Below are positions 25,856 to 36,681 of a stretch of 64,000 nucleotides of DNA, piece by piece. Under the pieces are notes generated by a model that was not told where the DNA came from, ran no database searches, and saw only the letters and a list, made by a program, of their open reading frames with translations. The DNA is from Anoplolepis gracilipes (lineage: Eukaryota; Arthropoda; Insecta; Hymenoptera; Formicidae), in the NCBI RefSeq assembly GCF_047496725.1, contig NC_132970.1, positions 20,920,001 through 20,984,000 of the forward strand, in the 5' to 3' direction. The position numbers were made by a program, and so were the translations under genes. Each line of letters starts with the position of its first letter. Position 1 is the first letter of the stretch.

Positions 25856-26074
25856 GGGTATAGTAAATAAGAACGTACTATTAAGATATTCCCTAAAATT
25901 TTAGCAAATAATTCAAACACGTTATACGTGGAATTGGCTCACGGAGGTCATTTAGGTTTCTACGAAGGTGGTCTTCTATATCCAAATCCTATAACATGGC
26001 TGGATCGAACCTTGGTATCTCTCGTTGGATCTTTGACCCTAGCGCATGCAGACAAGGCTCTTAAAACTTCTTAA
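11677..26074 (+). CDS. alpha/beta-hydrolase, ABHD1/ABHD3 (YheT-like) family
   Basis: Seven coding exons: 11677-11831, 23914-24086, 24253-24420, 25029-25215, 25341-25539, 25639-25789, 25905-26074. Phases all agree and the sum is 1203 nt, 400 aa, close to the usual ~400-410. An N-terminal hydrophobic anchor (about residues 4-22) is followed by KPLLVCKD, RLWGFSGHVQT and GERVYIGLPDGT, typical of the family. The catalytic triad is visible: Ser193 in GYSLGG, Asp328/329 in NAVDDPIVP, His360 in HGGHLGFYEGG. ABHD3 acts as a medium-chain/oxidised phosphatidylcholine phospholipase in mammals; lipid hydrolysis at an intracellular membrane is inferred here. Intron 1 is 12.1 kb and filled with inverted repeats; the other introns are 99-608 bp. 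The start ATG follows a good acceptor at 11656-11657. No lesions were seen. Confidence 0.92.
11832..13612. other. ABHD intron 1, left part
   Basis: AT-rich intron sequence. No exon, RNA gene or transposon terminus is recognised. Confidence 0.5.
13613..14103. mobile_element. short Tc1-like element remnant
   Basis: The ends CAATACTTGCCAAAAGTCTG and CAGACTTTTGTCAAGTAATG are inverted repeats, with TA immediately outside both (13611-13612 and 14104-14105). The ACTTG-CAAAAGTCTG tip resembles Tc1-family termini. The 491-bp length is too short for a transposase, and no intact frame exists, so it is an internally deleted copy. Confidence 0.65.
14104..15083. other. ABHD intron 1 sequence
   Basis: No gene or repeat was recognised in this stretch. 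Confidence 0.5.
15084..15956. mobile_element. 873-bp fold-back element with GAACTTGGCACACCATA termini
   Basis: The two halves are near-perfect inverted copies about 420 bp long. Tips are GAACTTGGCACACCATACTT and AAGTATGGTGTGCCAAGTTC. The turn, near 15525-15565, carries CAAATAAAGTCCAC and GTGGACTTTATTTG. The tip motif TTGGCACACCAT recurs inside each arm. AGAGTTCTAG-type short repeats are scattered through both arms. There is no coding potential. It is a large hairpin MITE or fold-back element within ABHD intron 1; its family is unknown to me. Confidence 0.8.
16050..16500. other. GC-elevated island within ABHD intron 1
   Basis: Base composition rises and CpGs are frequent compared with the flanks. 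An open frame of about 113 codons runs through it on the plus strand but starts without ATG and resembles nothing known. A regulatory element or alternative first exon is possible. Confidence 0.3.
16501..22440. other. ABHD intron 1, central part
   Basis: Long AT-rich intron. Only simple features are visible, such as a CA/CG dinucleotide run at about 19713-19746 and a mildly GC-raised patch near 20580-20830. No exon is recognised. Confidence 0.5.
22441..22930. repeat. inverted repeat with paired hammerhead-like Penelope motifs
   Basis: The arms 22441-22573 and 22800-22930 are inverted copies separated by about 225 bp. Each arm carries a block of the form (C/T)GAGGAT, a short hairpin GATTAGA...TCTGATC, then GAAACG. 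This is the layout of the minimal hammerhead-like motif known from Penelope-like retroelement ends. The spacer has no coding sequence. Confidence 0.7.
23632..23680 (-). repeat. hammerhead-like Penelope end motif
   Basis: On the minus strand, CTTGAAAAGGACCT, a loop, then AGGTCGAAAAG: GACCT pairs with AGGTC ahead of GAAA. It is a degenerate solo copy. Confidence 0.5.
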
Positions 26075-29000
26075 TTTATTTGAGCGTCACATATTCATAT
26101 TGTTGGGCATAGACCGACAACGTGTCATATACATTTTAATCTTGTTGCAACATGTATCAAAGCATTGCACTTGATTCACGCTTGAATTCTACGAAGAGAG
26201 TGCATAAGGAATAGAGACGACAAATTTAAATTAGTAAAAATATTTGGTATACTTAAGTCATTTCATAAAATTAAATAGATAAGGTTGCATCTTTTTACAC
26301 AGGCAATACAGGGAAATAAGTGATAAATGTGATTGTAAAATAACAAACATTTGCTCACTTATATTTTCAAAATTGCAATTTCGGAATTTTAGCTAAATTC
26401 CAAATATTGCGTGACTTTTTATATAAACAGTTCTAATAAGTGGAATTTTTGTTATTATACAATTTAATACAATCAAAATTAGACAGTTTAATTTTTCAAA
26501 AAAGAAAAAAAATAAATAAATTTTGCATATTTTACTAAATACAAACGCTTCTTTCTCAGGGATCTTCTATAAGATGACGATTTAAAGACAAGACTTTTAA
26601 TGGTTGTCAACACATTGATAGAGTGGCTCACTATATAAGTGATTAATTATGATACACTGTCACTGTCAGTTTAATGCAATACAGAGTATCTTATGTACTT
26701 TTCACCGAGAAGAACTTGTATTTATATACAATATATATAAGAGGATAAATATTGATTTAAAACGTATATTTATATGTAATCATATTCTGATGAATTTTAA
26801 AATTATTAGCTTTATTATTATGAGAAATTTGCTATATATGCGATAACCTGCGACAACTTATGTATATTGCTTATTAATTATAATTGGGTGGAAATATTAG
26901 ATTTATGAAGAAATCTAACATTATCACTCACCTATGATTAATAAACAATATATGTAGAAAATAGAAAAAAATCGTATTCTATTAAATCATAAATTTAATT
27001 TGTTATGTAAGTCTAAAATTTTGTAAATGTATTCGAGTTCATATACCAAATCTTGTAAATAATACTTTTCTAAGTTAGAATTATATGTAGCAAATTATAA
27101 AACAAATTAAAAAAAAGACTTACAAATCCAACATTATTATCAGTGGATTAATGCATATAGTAAGTTTGTATATTGCAAATTTGTATATAAATTGTGTGTT
27201 TGTACATCAGATAAGAAATGTTCATGAAATAGTCTATAAATATGCAGTAGGCCATAAATAATATATTAAAATGCAAAAGTATATACAAGTGAAATTCTAA
27301 GATATTATAATATGCATTAAATTGATAGTAATACTAGGCAATTATTTAATTTAATACATTTTTATTATATAATATGGTACATATTGATAAATATATAATG
27401 TCTAATCCATTATATTCCATATAATGCATCTAAAGTATCTTATTCGTCCACAAAATGTAATAAATTTTAATTATATGGAATATAATAGATTAAAATATAC
27501 CTAGATTAATATATACATCAGATTGTACACATATCTTACATTTGATGTAAACATAAAAAATACTAAATATTTCTTAAATTATTAATATGAATTTATATTG
27601 ATAAAATTAATGTGCAGTGTGCAATAATTTTGTATATGTTAGACAATATATTTTGATCAGTAGATTTATAAATTGCTACGTATTTATATATGATGTAGCT
27701 ATCTGTATGATCATGTGGCTTAACTGATATTTATTTTCTACTGGAATTGATAATAGTTTCTCAAATGGTACTATACATTAATAATGGCTGTATGAATACT
27801 CTTATCTGACTGCGCGATGAAGTTGACAACATTTTTACTTAAACTATTTATATCACGCAAATTATATGATTCGATTGATACGATTCATAATTTCGCGTAT
27901 TTAGAATAAGGACTTAAGTGTTAATTTATTTCGGCAAGTTCCGATTCACAAGACTACAATTTTCTAATACAAGCATTTATGTCCAGAATCAAACATTCGA
28001 GCAGATTTCTTTTCTAATCACACACACGAAAGCGATCGTCATAAATAAATCAGGATTAAATTGTAATGTATCGATTATTACACCATATTTGTGAGTTATA
28101 TTTGTACAATTCACGTAAAAAAATAACGAAAGACAATAAGATATAAAATATACATGAATGCAATTTACGAATAACGCTTTTTATTAAAATATTTTCGAGT
28201 ACGAATTAGATATGAAGTTTTTAGATATGTATTAATTTTTCACTATTATCTTAGGCTTTTTTTAATTCGACCAATTTTCTTTAAGCGGCATTTTCCTCTA
28301 TTTTTATATTATATTGATATTAGCACAATATACAAAGTAAGTTACCTTAGAAATTGCCATTTCTAAATTGATATCTCGTGAAAAAATATTTTAGATAAAA
28401 AAGTTATTGATTTCGAAAGAGACATTTTGTGCTGATTCTGTTCTAAATAAACGCATTTCTGAGATTTCAAAGCCATTTGTGTTTTTTAAATATGATCATA
28501 TATGTCTTTTCTAGAAAAATGGATTTTTCTTATTTATAATGTATACAAAAGTATTAAAAGATAAAATTTTTTCAAAATTGTAGTTATAAAATATTTATCA
28601 ATTATTTATTTTCACATACTCATGTGACATATCCTATGAAATATTTTAAAAATTTTGGTCATGTACAATGGCATATCTGTTTTTAAATACAATTCTGGAT
28701 TTTTTATGTCAATCATAAATTAAGTCATTAATTGGTGTATAAAAGTATTAAAATCAATGGAAAATATATATGTGATAAAACTTGAATATATACTTGATAT
28801 ATATTTTATGTCATAATATAATGTCGAAATAAATTAAAATATTTTATAAATTATTGATTTTTTATATGATTCTATCTTGATACATTTTGATACAGAATGA
28901 AAACAAATTGACTTGTCAGGAAACACATTTTTGTTAAAAAAAAAAAAAAAAATGGCTTTACTTAATCTCAGAATCTTTATCTGGAACAAACCTGATGAAT

Positions 29001-29340
29001 GAGTTATAACAGAAAGTCCTCTTCAAAGTCAAGCAATTTTTATATTATATAAAATATTTTTTATTCATAAAATATCTTAAGATTTATTAAGAGCGATTTT
29101 AAAAAGTGACTTACTCTGTATATATATATATATATGAAATATCAATTGTATATCTACACAACATCCAAACAACATTAACGAAATTTGATGTACATTAAAT
29201 ATAATACGATCCTATAAATAAAAAATATCAGGCGCTTAAAAAATCATGAAAATACAGAATTCAATAAAATAAAAGAAACCAAATGACATATCCGATTTAG
29301 CGTCGTAATTAACGCACTTACTTTAATTATAAAAGTTGTA
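26075..29340. other. ABHD 3' region and intergenic AT-rich DNA
   Basis: Candidate polyadenylation signals AATAAA follow the stop codon near 26511 and 26939. Beyond that no gene or RNA is recognised. Confidence 0.45.
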
Positions 29341-29380
29341 AATGTTTCGGAGTCTTTCTTTGGACCATCCTCAAGACAAT
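29341..29380 (-). repeat. hammerhead-like Penelope end motif
   Basis: The minus strand reads TTGAGGATGGTCCAAAGAAA, then GACTCCGAAAC. It is a solo fragment with no coding sequence attached. Confidence 0.5.
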
Positions 29381-31650
29381 CAAGAATGAGTCAATCGACA
29401 AAAAAAAAGAATAAACTATCAACCCAAATCTATAATATTTGTTAATTTTAAAGCTTCAATAAGAAATATCTTGACAGAAACATTCTTGAAACTATAATTT
29501 AAGAAGTATTTTTCATGTTTCTATAGATAGGATAAATTATTTTTTTTAATTCAAAATTTTGAGTATGTGTATAATTATGTACTACGGAAATTACATGTTA
29601 ATTTCTATCTATTTCCAAATGTATAAATACTTTAATAATCATTCCAGACAGCACAAGAAACTAACAGATGACAAAATAGAGATGTCTTAGGACAAAATAA
29701 ATTATTTTTTTGCAAAAAAATGTTTAAAGGATGGTTTGGTATCTAAAGAAGGTTTATAACACATCTTAACACGTCTTTACTCGTCGAAAAAAATAACTTT
29801 ATAAAATGAATACTTGCTACTTGAGAAGGGTCCGAAATTTTCACAACTTTTTATAATTATCGTTTATAATTGTTTAATGCATAAAAAATAATATATACAT
29901 AAATAAAGTACACTCGTTAATTACGGCGCTGACTCGGATATGCTATTTTATTCATTTTGTTTTATTTTCAAGACGAGTTTGTACGTCTCTTATTATTTTA
30001 TTTTAATTTAAATATAAAATAGAGATATATAATTTCTTCAGTTGGAATTAGTCAAAGGTAATTCTATAAAGCATTCAAGAAGTAGAAAATAAAAAAGGAA
30101 AGGATTTATCAATACGTACATCAGTTAAATGAATTAAGAGTTACTTTAAACTACAAGTAACGATAATTTTATTATGTGTATATCATTGTCATCTGTTTTT
30201 CATCTGGATTAATGTAATTTACGTATATCAATCCATTGACATATGTTTTACAATTACTTGCTTTGACTAATTTTTCTCTGTGTTGTGATATAAACTGCAT
30301 TTGCAAACAGATATTAACTAAAAGCACGTACATTTTTGTAATATTCAATGATGAAAAAAAAGAAAGAAATACACTTTTGTATAACAGATGTTCTGCTTAT
30401 AATTTTATGTAATTAAATGTATGAGAGCTTTTACATGAAACACACACACACACACTTATGTGTACACATTTATGAACTTAGGAGTAAAATAAGGATAGAT
30501 ATAATAATGTTTAAATTAACAAAAACGCTAAATTTCTTATCTCCGTTATCATTTAATTTATGTGTACAATGTAAACACAATCCTCTGAGATATCGTGATT
30601 ATCAGAGCGATGTGCAATGTAACTTAATGCGTTCGTTGTTCCTGGATTGAAACATGTAATTAGCATAGGTATGGAACGAATAAGGTATACTTTATACATT
30701 CCTGGATAGTGTTATAAAATTTCTTTCCGAATAATCAGTAATTGACACATTTGCTGTTCGGGAATGTAAACATATTTTTTCGCTTGTATCTATTGCATTG
30801 ATTTAAGTCAACATTGTACAAATAGTAATTTGCAATTACATGACTGAATTTGTTGCGTATGATTTAGCTTATGTTACAGCTTATGTTACAGCTGTTTTGC
30901 CTTTTCACGTTCTTATCGTACCAATGCTATGTATTGCAGATAAACAAATGAATCAAATACAGAATGCCATATTTTCTTTATCGAAAATTTTAGTTATTTA
31001 TGAAATTTTGAGGTAAAGTGAAAGAAGTAATATTGAATAAATAAAGTGTGTTTATGAGATATAAATATCTTAAAGCATAAAATGCCTTAAACATAAATGT
31101 TAAATTGACGAGGAATATGAATAATTGATTTTAGTTTCTATTATTATAAGAATGATAACTAATAGACGAAGAAGTTGGTTAATTCTTTTTTAACAGATTT
31201 CTCCTATCGGTATTTTTCTAGCGACAATTTACATTTTGAGAATGTATTTGAACTATTAGCATATAAATATTATAAGTAACGACTTAACACCACTTACATA
31301 AAAGACTTTAATGTTTTGTAACTTACATAAGAAAATATGACGTTTTAAAATATTGTGAGGAGAAAAATAGATTTCGAGATCATCAAGTTTTTGAAATTTT
31401 ATACGAGAATGTCTCTTAAATTTGACTTGTAATTTATATGTGACATTAAATGAAGGGGAATAATTAGAATGTGACGACTTTGTACTGTACATGATTCGAA
31501 AGTTTGCCACTCAAGATGTTACGTAAAGATAAATCTCGTTAGGTCACGTATCAGAATATAGATTATTTTGTATAATGATTTAATATATGTATTGTGTGGC
31601 GTGATGATTTTTTGAGCATCATTTTTCCTTAATCCATTTATAATATGTTT
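29381..31650. other. intergenic, AT-rich
   Basis: No gene is recognised. Open frames here are short and low in complexity. Confidence 0.5.
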
Positions 31651-31840
31651 ATTCAGATATATTTATTCCTTATGATTTTTTTCATCGTAACTAGATTTAA
31701 TCTATTTAACTATTTATTATAATCTATTATTTTCAAAAATTAAACAAATATGAAAAATTTTTTAAATATGAACAAACGCAGTCTCATGCATGCACGTATT
31801 CATGATAATAAATAAATAAATAAATAAATATATATATATA

Positions 31841-31875
<35 letters not shown>

Positions 31876-32048
31876 TTATTTATTTATTTATTATTATGAA
31901 TACGTGCATGCATGAGACTGCGTTTGTTCATATTTAAAAAATTTTTCATATTTGTTTAATTTTTGAAAATAATAGATTATAATAAATAGTTAAGTAGATT
32001 AAATCTAGTTACGATGAAAAAAATCATAAGTAATAAATATATCTGAAT
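31651..32048. repeat. 398-bp near-perfect palindrome
   Basis: A left arm from ATTCAGATATATTTATTC through CATGCATGCACGTATTCATG is mirrored by CATGAATACGTGCATGCATG-like sequence through GAATATATTTATT...CTGAAT on the right. Arms are about 160 bp with only a few differences. The centre, about 31810-31885, is AAATA/TATA simple repeat. No terminal transposon motif or clear target duplication was found. Confidence 0.85.
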
Positions 32049-32339
32049 AGTGATAAAGAGATAAATAAAATATCACTTATTAGAATGTTTACCTGAGAGT
32101 TTATGGCTTATCAAAAAGATATAAAGTGAACTGTCCTTATTAAGATTAGTCTTTTCTATTAATAGTTCATTATATGACTTAATCATATTTTTACATAGAA
32201 TTATGATCAAAAGTTTTCCTAAAGCTAAAAGGATGATTCACATAAAAATAGTTTTGAGTTAGTGCGTAAACTATTTGACATTTATATTAACACATGACTG
32301 TAAGTTAATTTCACTATATGTATAGTTTTTTTTTTACCA

Positions 32340-33880
32340 ATATTTCTATAAATTTAACTCTAGACAGTGTCTTTAATAGATGAAAATTTTTATCTAATAT
32401 ATGTAATTCCTTTCTATCAGAATTCAAATCGGAATTTTTACTAGGTAGTAAATTTCGTGCTTAATTCCTCAGTCTTTACATTTAACAATGTTTATATTAC
32501 TAATCTTTGGGTACACCTATAGGCTCCTTCCCTCTCCCCTCTTATAGCTGATATGGTATAATGTTACAAAATCTAAAATTTTCTAGATAAAGCGCTTCAA
32601 TCTTTAAGATCTATTTCTCCTATATATTTTAGATATGTAAATAATGTTAGGCTGGCTATCTCTTCATTCTTTATTGACCACACATTAATCATATTTAATT
32701 CCTTTCATAAAAGACTTCAATTTACACTTGAAACTTAGAGGACAATGACCAACTTAAATTCCTAGATGTAACACTCTTTACATTTAACAATGTTTATATT
32801 ACTAATCTTTGGGTACACCTATAGGCTCCTTCCCTCTCCCCTCTTATAGCTGATATGGTATAATGTTACAAGATCTAAAATTTTCTAGATAAAGTGCTTC
32901 AATCTTTAAGATCTATTTCTCCTATATATTTTAGATATGTAAATAATGTTAGGCTGGCTAACTCTTTATTCTTTATTGACCACACATTAATCATATTTAA
33001 TTCCTTTCATAAAAGACTTCAATTTACACTTGAAATTTAGAGGACAATGACCAACTTAAATTCCTAGATGTAACACTAATAGTGGAAAATAATTATATAT
33101 ATAGTGTTAAATTGGTGTTAGAAATCAACTTATTCTAAAAGAGACTTGAATTTTTTCTCTCAGCATTCTTACTGTTAGAAGCGAGGCACGATTATATATT
33201 ATAATATTAGTAGATAGAATTTTTTTATTTTCACATCTTTGATTTCATTCAAAAAACCTTGAATTCGTAGTTAAAATATTACTAGACAACTGTCATCCAA
33301 TATAAATATGATTTTTGAAGCAATTAATTATCCTCTTATTAAAATTCTTATTAAACAAATTTAACAATAGCAATTGCAATAACATTCGTTCTTTAGAATA
33401 AGTATCTTATTTCACAATACCTTATTTACCTAACATATCTAAACAATTTAAAAACATCGTCTGAAAGATCTGAAGGTGAAAAATCGGTTTATTTCAACCT
33501 TAAATTAAATAAATTTATAAGAGTACATAAAGATATCATTCTCTAAATTTCCAAAAACAAATGTTGTTTATAAAATTAATTGTAATAATTGTAACGCATT
33601 ATATGTTGATCAGACTAGTAGGAAGTTAAAATCTAGAATATCAGAACACCAACAGCATATTGGTAGAAATAAAACTTACAAATCAGTTACATATATGTAA
33701 CTGACTACCGACTTAATCATAGTTATGATTTTGAGTGAGATGAGGTAAAGATAGTGGATAGCGAATCATTTTATAATTAAAGATTAATTTCCAAAACAAT
33801 ATTTATTAGAAGACAACATAATGGTCTAAATTTGCAGACACAAAATGTTTACCAACTACTATTGTGAAATAATTTATACT
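32340..33880 (+). mobile_element. decayed Penelope-like retroelement (RT + GIY-YIG)
   Basis: Family blocks appear in the right order across frames. RT: FVLNSSVFTFNN, SPLIADMV, RYVNN at the catalytic box, FIDHTLIIFNSFHKRLQFTL, KFLDVTLIVENN. Linker: FHQKNLEF-like and IFEAINY. GIY-YIG endonuclease: VVYKINCNNCNALYVDQTSR, RISEHQQHIG. The second catalytic Asp pair of the RT (normally DD after YV) reads NN, and many stops and frameshifts are present. A 302-bp part of the RT is tandemly duplicated (next entry). Penelope-like elements are an old eukaryotic retroelement group; this copy is dead. Confidence 0.8.
32473..33076. repeat. 302-bp tandem duplication inside the Penelope RT
   Basis: Copies 32473-32774 and 32775-33076 match with only a handful of substitutions (for example AAAATC/AAGATC, AGCGCTT/AGTGCTT). 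Both start TCTTTACATTTAACAATG and end CCTAGATGTAACAC. The duplication is younger than the decay of the element, since the copies share its lesions. Confidence 0.9.
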
Positions 33881-34139
33881 TCTGAAGATTTGAAGGTTAT
33901 TATGAAAATTACATAAAAATAGGTTTTATAAAAGTTATATAAATAGGAATAAATAAATAAATATATATATATATATATCATACATTTATCTACACATAAT
34001 TTCATAGTCTGTTTTTAACTGTGTAAGCGAGTGGTATAATTTATTATTTTTCTCTTCAAAATAATAAATTTGTTATTGATATCGTTGTTATTCATCTTCA
34101 TATCTATACATAAGCCTCTATTTATTTTATATCTTTACT

Positions 34140-34417
34140 CCTCGGTAAAAAATTTCTCATATATAATTATATATAACAATATAAAAGTATATAGAAATAT
34201 ATAAAATTCTGTATAAGTTATGTATAGTATGCATAATTTTGTATTATCGTTGACTGACATTTAGCCAACATTAATATAAAATTATATATAATTATACAAC
34301 AAGTCATATATTATTATATATAATTATACATAACTTATATAAAATTTTATATATTTCTATATAATTTTATATGGTCATATATGATATATGATTATACATA
34401 ACAAATTTTTTACCGGG
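34140..34417. mobile_element. fold-back MITE, family CCCGGTAAAAAAT, copy 4
   Basis: Same orientation as copies 1-3, with CTCGGTAAAAAATTTCTC at the left and AAATTTTTTACCGGG at the right, and the central TTGACTGACATTTAGCC. Slightly shorter than copies 2 and 3. Confidence 0.86.
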
Positions 34418-34665
34418 TTATCAAGAATGTTATGCGTAACAAATCTTCTAGTAAAAAAACTAATAAAAAGTGCTTATATTTACATAGACTTTTATGATGA
34501 CGATATTAGCGAATTCATGTTAACAGATGATTGAGTATATTAATTTATAATTCTTTTCGCTTTGTTTTAATAGTTGAGTCAATACATTTAATAGATTTTA
34601 ATTTATAGTGATATTTCAATTATATTCTTGTACTGAGGAAAATACAAAAAATTGGACTAAAACAT

Positions 34666-34952
34666 CCCGATAAAAAATTTGTTATGTATAATCATATATG
34701 ATATATGACCATATAAAATTATATAGAAATATATAAAATTTTGTATAAGTTATGTATAATTATATATAATAATATATGACTTATTATATAATTATATATA
34801 ATTTTATATTAATGTTGGCTAGATGTCAGTCAACGATAGTACAAAATTATGCATACTATACATAACTATGCATAACTTATACAGTATTTTATATATTTCT
34901 ATATACTTTTATATTGTTATATATAATTATATATGAGAAATTTTTTACCGGG
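34666..34952. mobile_element. fold-back MITE, family CCCGGTAAAAAAT, copy 5 (opposite orientation)
   Basis: CCCGATAAAAAATTTG to AAATTTTTTACCGGG, 287 bp. The centre reads GGCTAGATGTCAGTCAACGA, the reverse of the other copies, so it lies inverted relative to copy 4, about 250 bp away. Confidence 0.86.
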
Positions 34953-35130
34953 ATTTGTTCCGATTTTTTCTTAACAAATTATCATAATTATTATACTATT
35001 ACATGTTAACCATGTAGATCTCTGATTGTTTTTGCATTCAAATGATTCTATTAAAGTTGCTCTTAGGCGGCTTTTATATTTATATTCGTTTATAACCTTT
35101 ACATTCGTTTATTGATTTATATTCGAAGAT

Positions 35131-35407
35131 CCTGATAAAAAATTTTTATATATAATCAATCTAATTATACAAATTTATATACGAAATTTGTCCACTTTAT
35201 ATATAATTATATATAATTATACATAAAATATTGCAGGCATTGTGTGTAAGTATATATACATAATTCTAATTGCAGCTATCAATTTATTTGTATATAAATA
35301 TACGTAACGTTTTATACGGTGTCATCTATAATTATACACAATTGTGTAGAATACTATATAATTATATTTAATTCTGCATAACTATACATAAGAAATTTTT
35401 TATCGGG
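35131..35407. mobile_element. diverged relative of the CCCGGTAAAAAAT MITE, copy 6
   Basis: CCTGATAAAAAATTTT at the left and AAATTTTTTATCGGG at the right bound an AT-rich body. The body differs from the other five copies (TTGTCCACTTT, GTGTCATCTATAATT) and lacks the TTGACTGAC centre, so it is a separate subfamily with shared tips. Confidence 0.65.
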
Positions 35408-36500
35408 AGTTATTCTGTTTATTGATTAGATTTACTTTATATATGCTTATGAAAAAGGAATATTAATGAGATACAAGATAATAATGTAAGTGTAAATATA
35501 TAAAAGAATTAAAATAAGTTAAAATGCAATAAAATACCTTGTAAATAATAGCTTAGTAACTAATCATTTGGTAACCTAACTTAAAATTTACGTATTAACA
35601 AATTTTGTATAGCATGTAATTTATGTTGTGTTGAAAGTATTTACTTTTACAACACATTCTTATTTTAATCATTTTAATCCATCTTTCTAACATTTCTATC
35701 TTATCATCGGCACATATTTATATCTGCATTGAGCGAAAATCGTAAGCGATAATTCATCATCAGACACACTATCTCCTTTCTTTCTTATCAATTTATTTTT
35801 ATCGCGATAAAAAATGAAAGTAACGGTAAAATACCTTTTTTTGTAACCTAGTGATATCAATACATTTGTTTTATAAAATTTTATCTTGTAGAATTTTCGC
35901 ATGTGCAAACATATTATTTATACATTAATTAATTTAATTGAATTACGTATTACGTTTACATAATTTAATTAAATGTATAAAGAGTTCGATAAGAAAAAGA
36001 AGAACGGAAGTAATAAACATTACAATTATTTCTTTAATTTTTAAGTTAAAGATAAAGTTTCTGCCTAATATGAAATATATTAAATTACAGAACGTTTGTG
36101 CAAAGTCCTTGCTTTTTTTACAATTTTTAAACAGGTTATTTGAAATTAGAAACAAGTTGTATTTATTCCTTAGTTTAAATTAGCCGAAAGAAAAAGATCG
36201 ATTAAATAAAAAACAATTAAATAAAAAAAATAGTTTTTATTCTTTAAATCTTTATTGTGTGCAATATTGCCGCAACAAACATTCAAATTATCAAAGTACA
36301 AAATTTATTTTATTAATAATGATTTGTATAAATAAATTTACATATATATCTCTGCGATGCAATGTGGATTTCTGTCACAATGTTTAATTTATACGGCTAA
36401 GAAATACGCACGTGTAATTGGTTATTGGTACAGATGGTCAGCAAGTTCTGCTATTTAGTTATCGGCCCTCATTATATACCACTCCTGGACTCCTGGTACC
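35408..36500. other. intergenic region upstream of ADGF
   Basis: AT-rich; no gene recognised. Confidence 0.5.
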
Positions 36501-36502
36501 CT

Positions 36503-36537
36503 TATAATAATAGTCCCGTTGGTAAAAGTATTTCAGT
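36503..36537 (+). promoter_or_regulatory. candidate core promoter of the ADGF gene
   Basis: TATAA at 36503-36507 stands about 32 bp before an arthropod-type initiator TCAGT (A at 36535). Composition becomes GC-richer here, and the coding start lies about 147 bp further on. Spacing fits a TATA/Inr promoter; prediction only. Confidence 0.45.
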
Positions 36538-36681
36538 GGAGATCAAACAGCCGTGACGTTCACATAGCTCTATTTTACGTAGAATCGAGTAACCTTTCGA
36601 AAGTGTTTTATCGTGGCAAAAGTGCACAACGACAATAACAATTCGTGTCTAATTAGTAAAGTACAGTTTTCCACGATCAAC

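Noticed and set aside
36613..36681. In-frame extension of ADGF upstream of the chosen ATG
   Set aside because: It would begin with GTG and put 23 hydrophilic residues before the signal peptide; ATG at 36682 is better.
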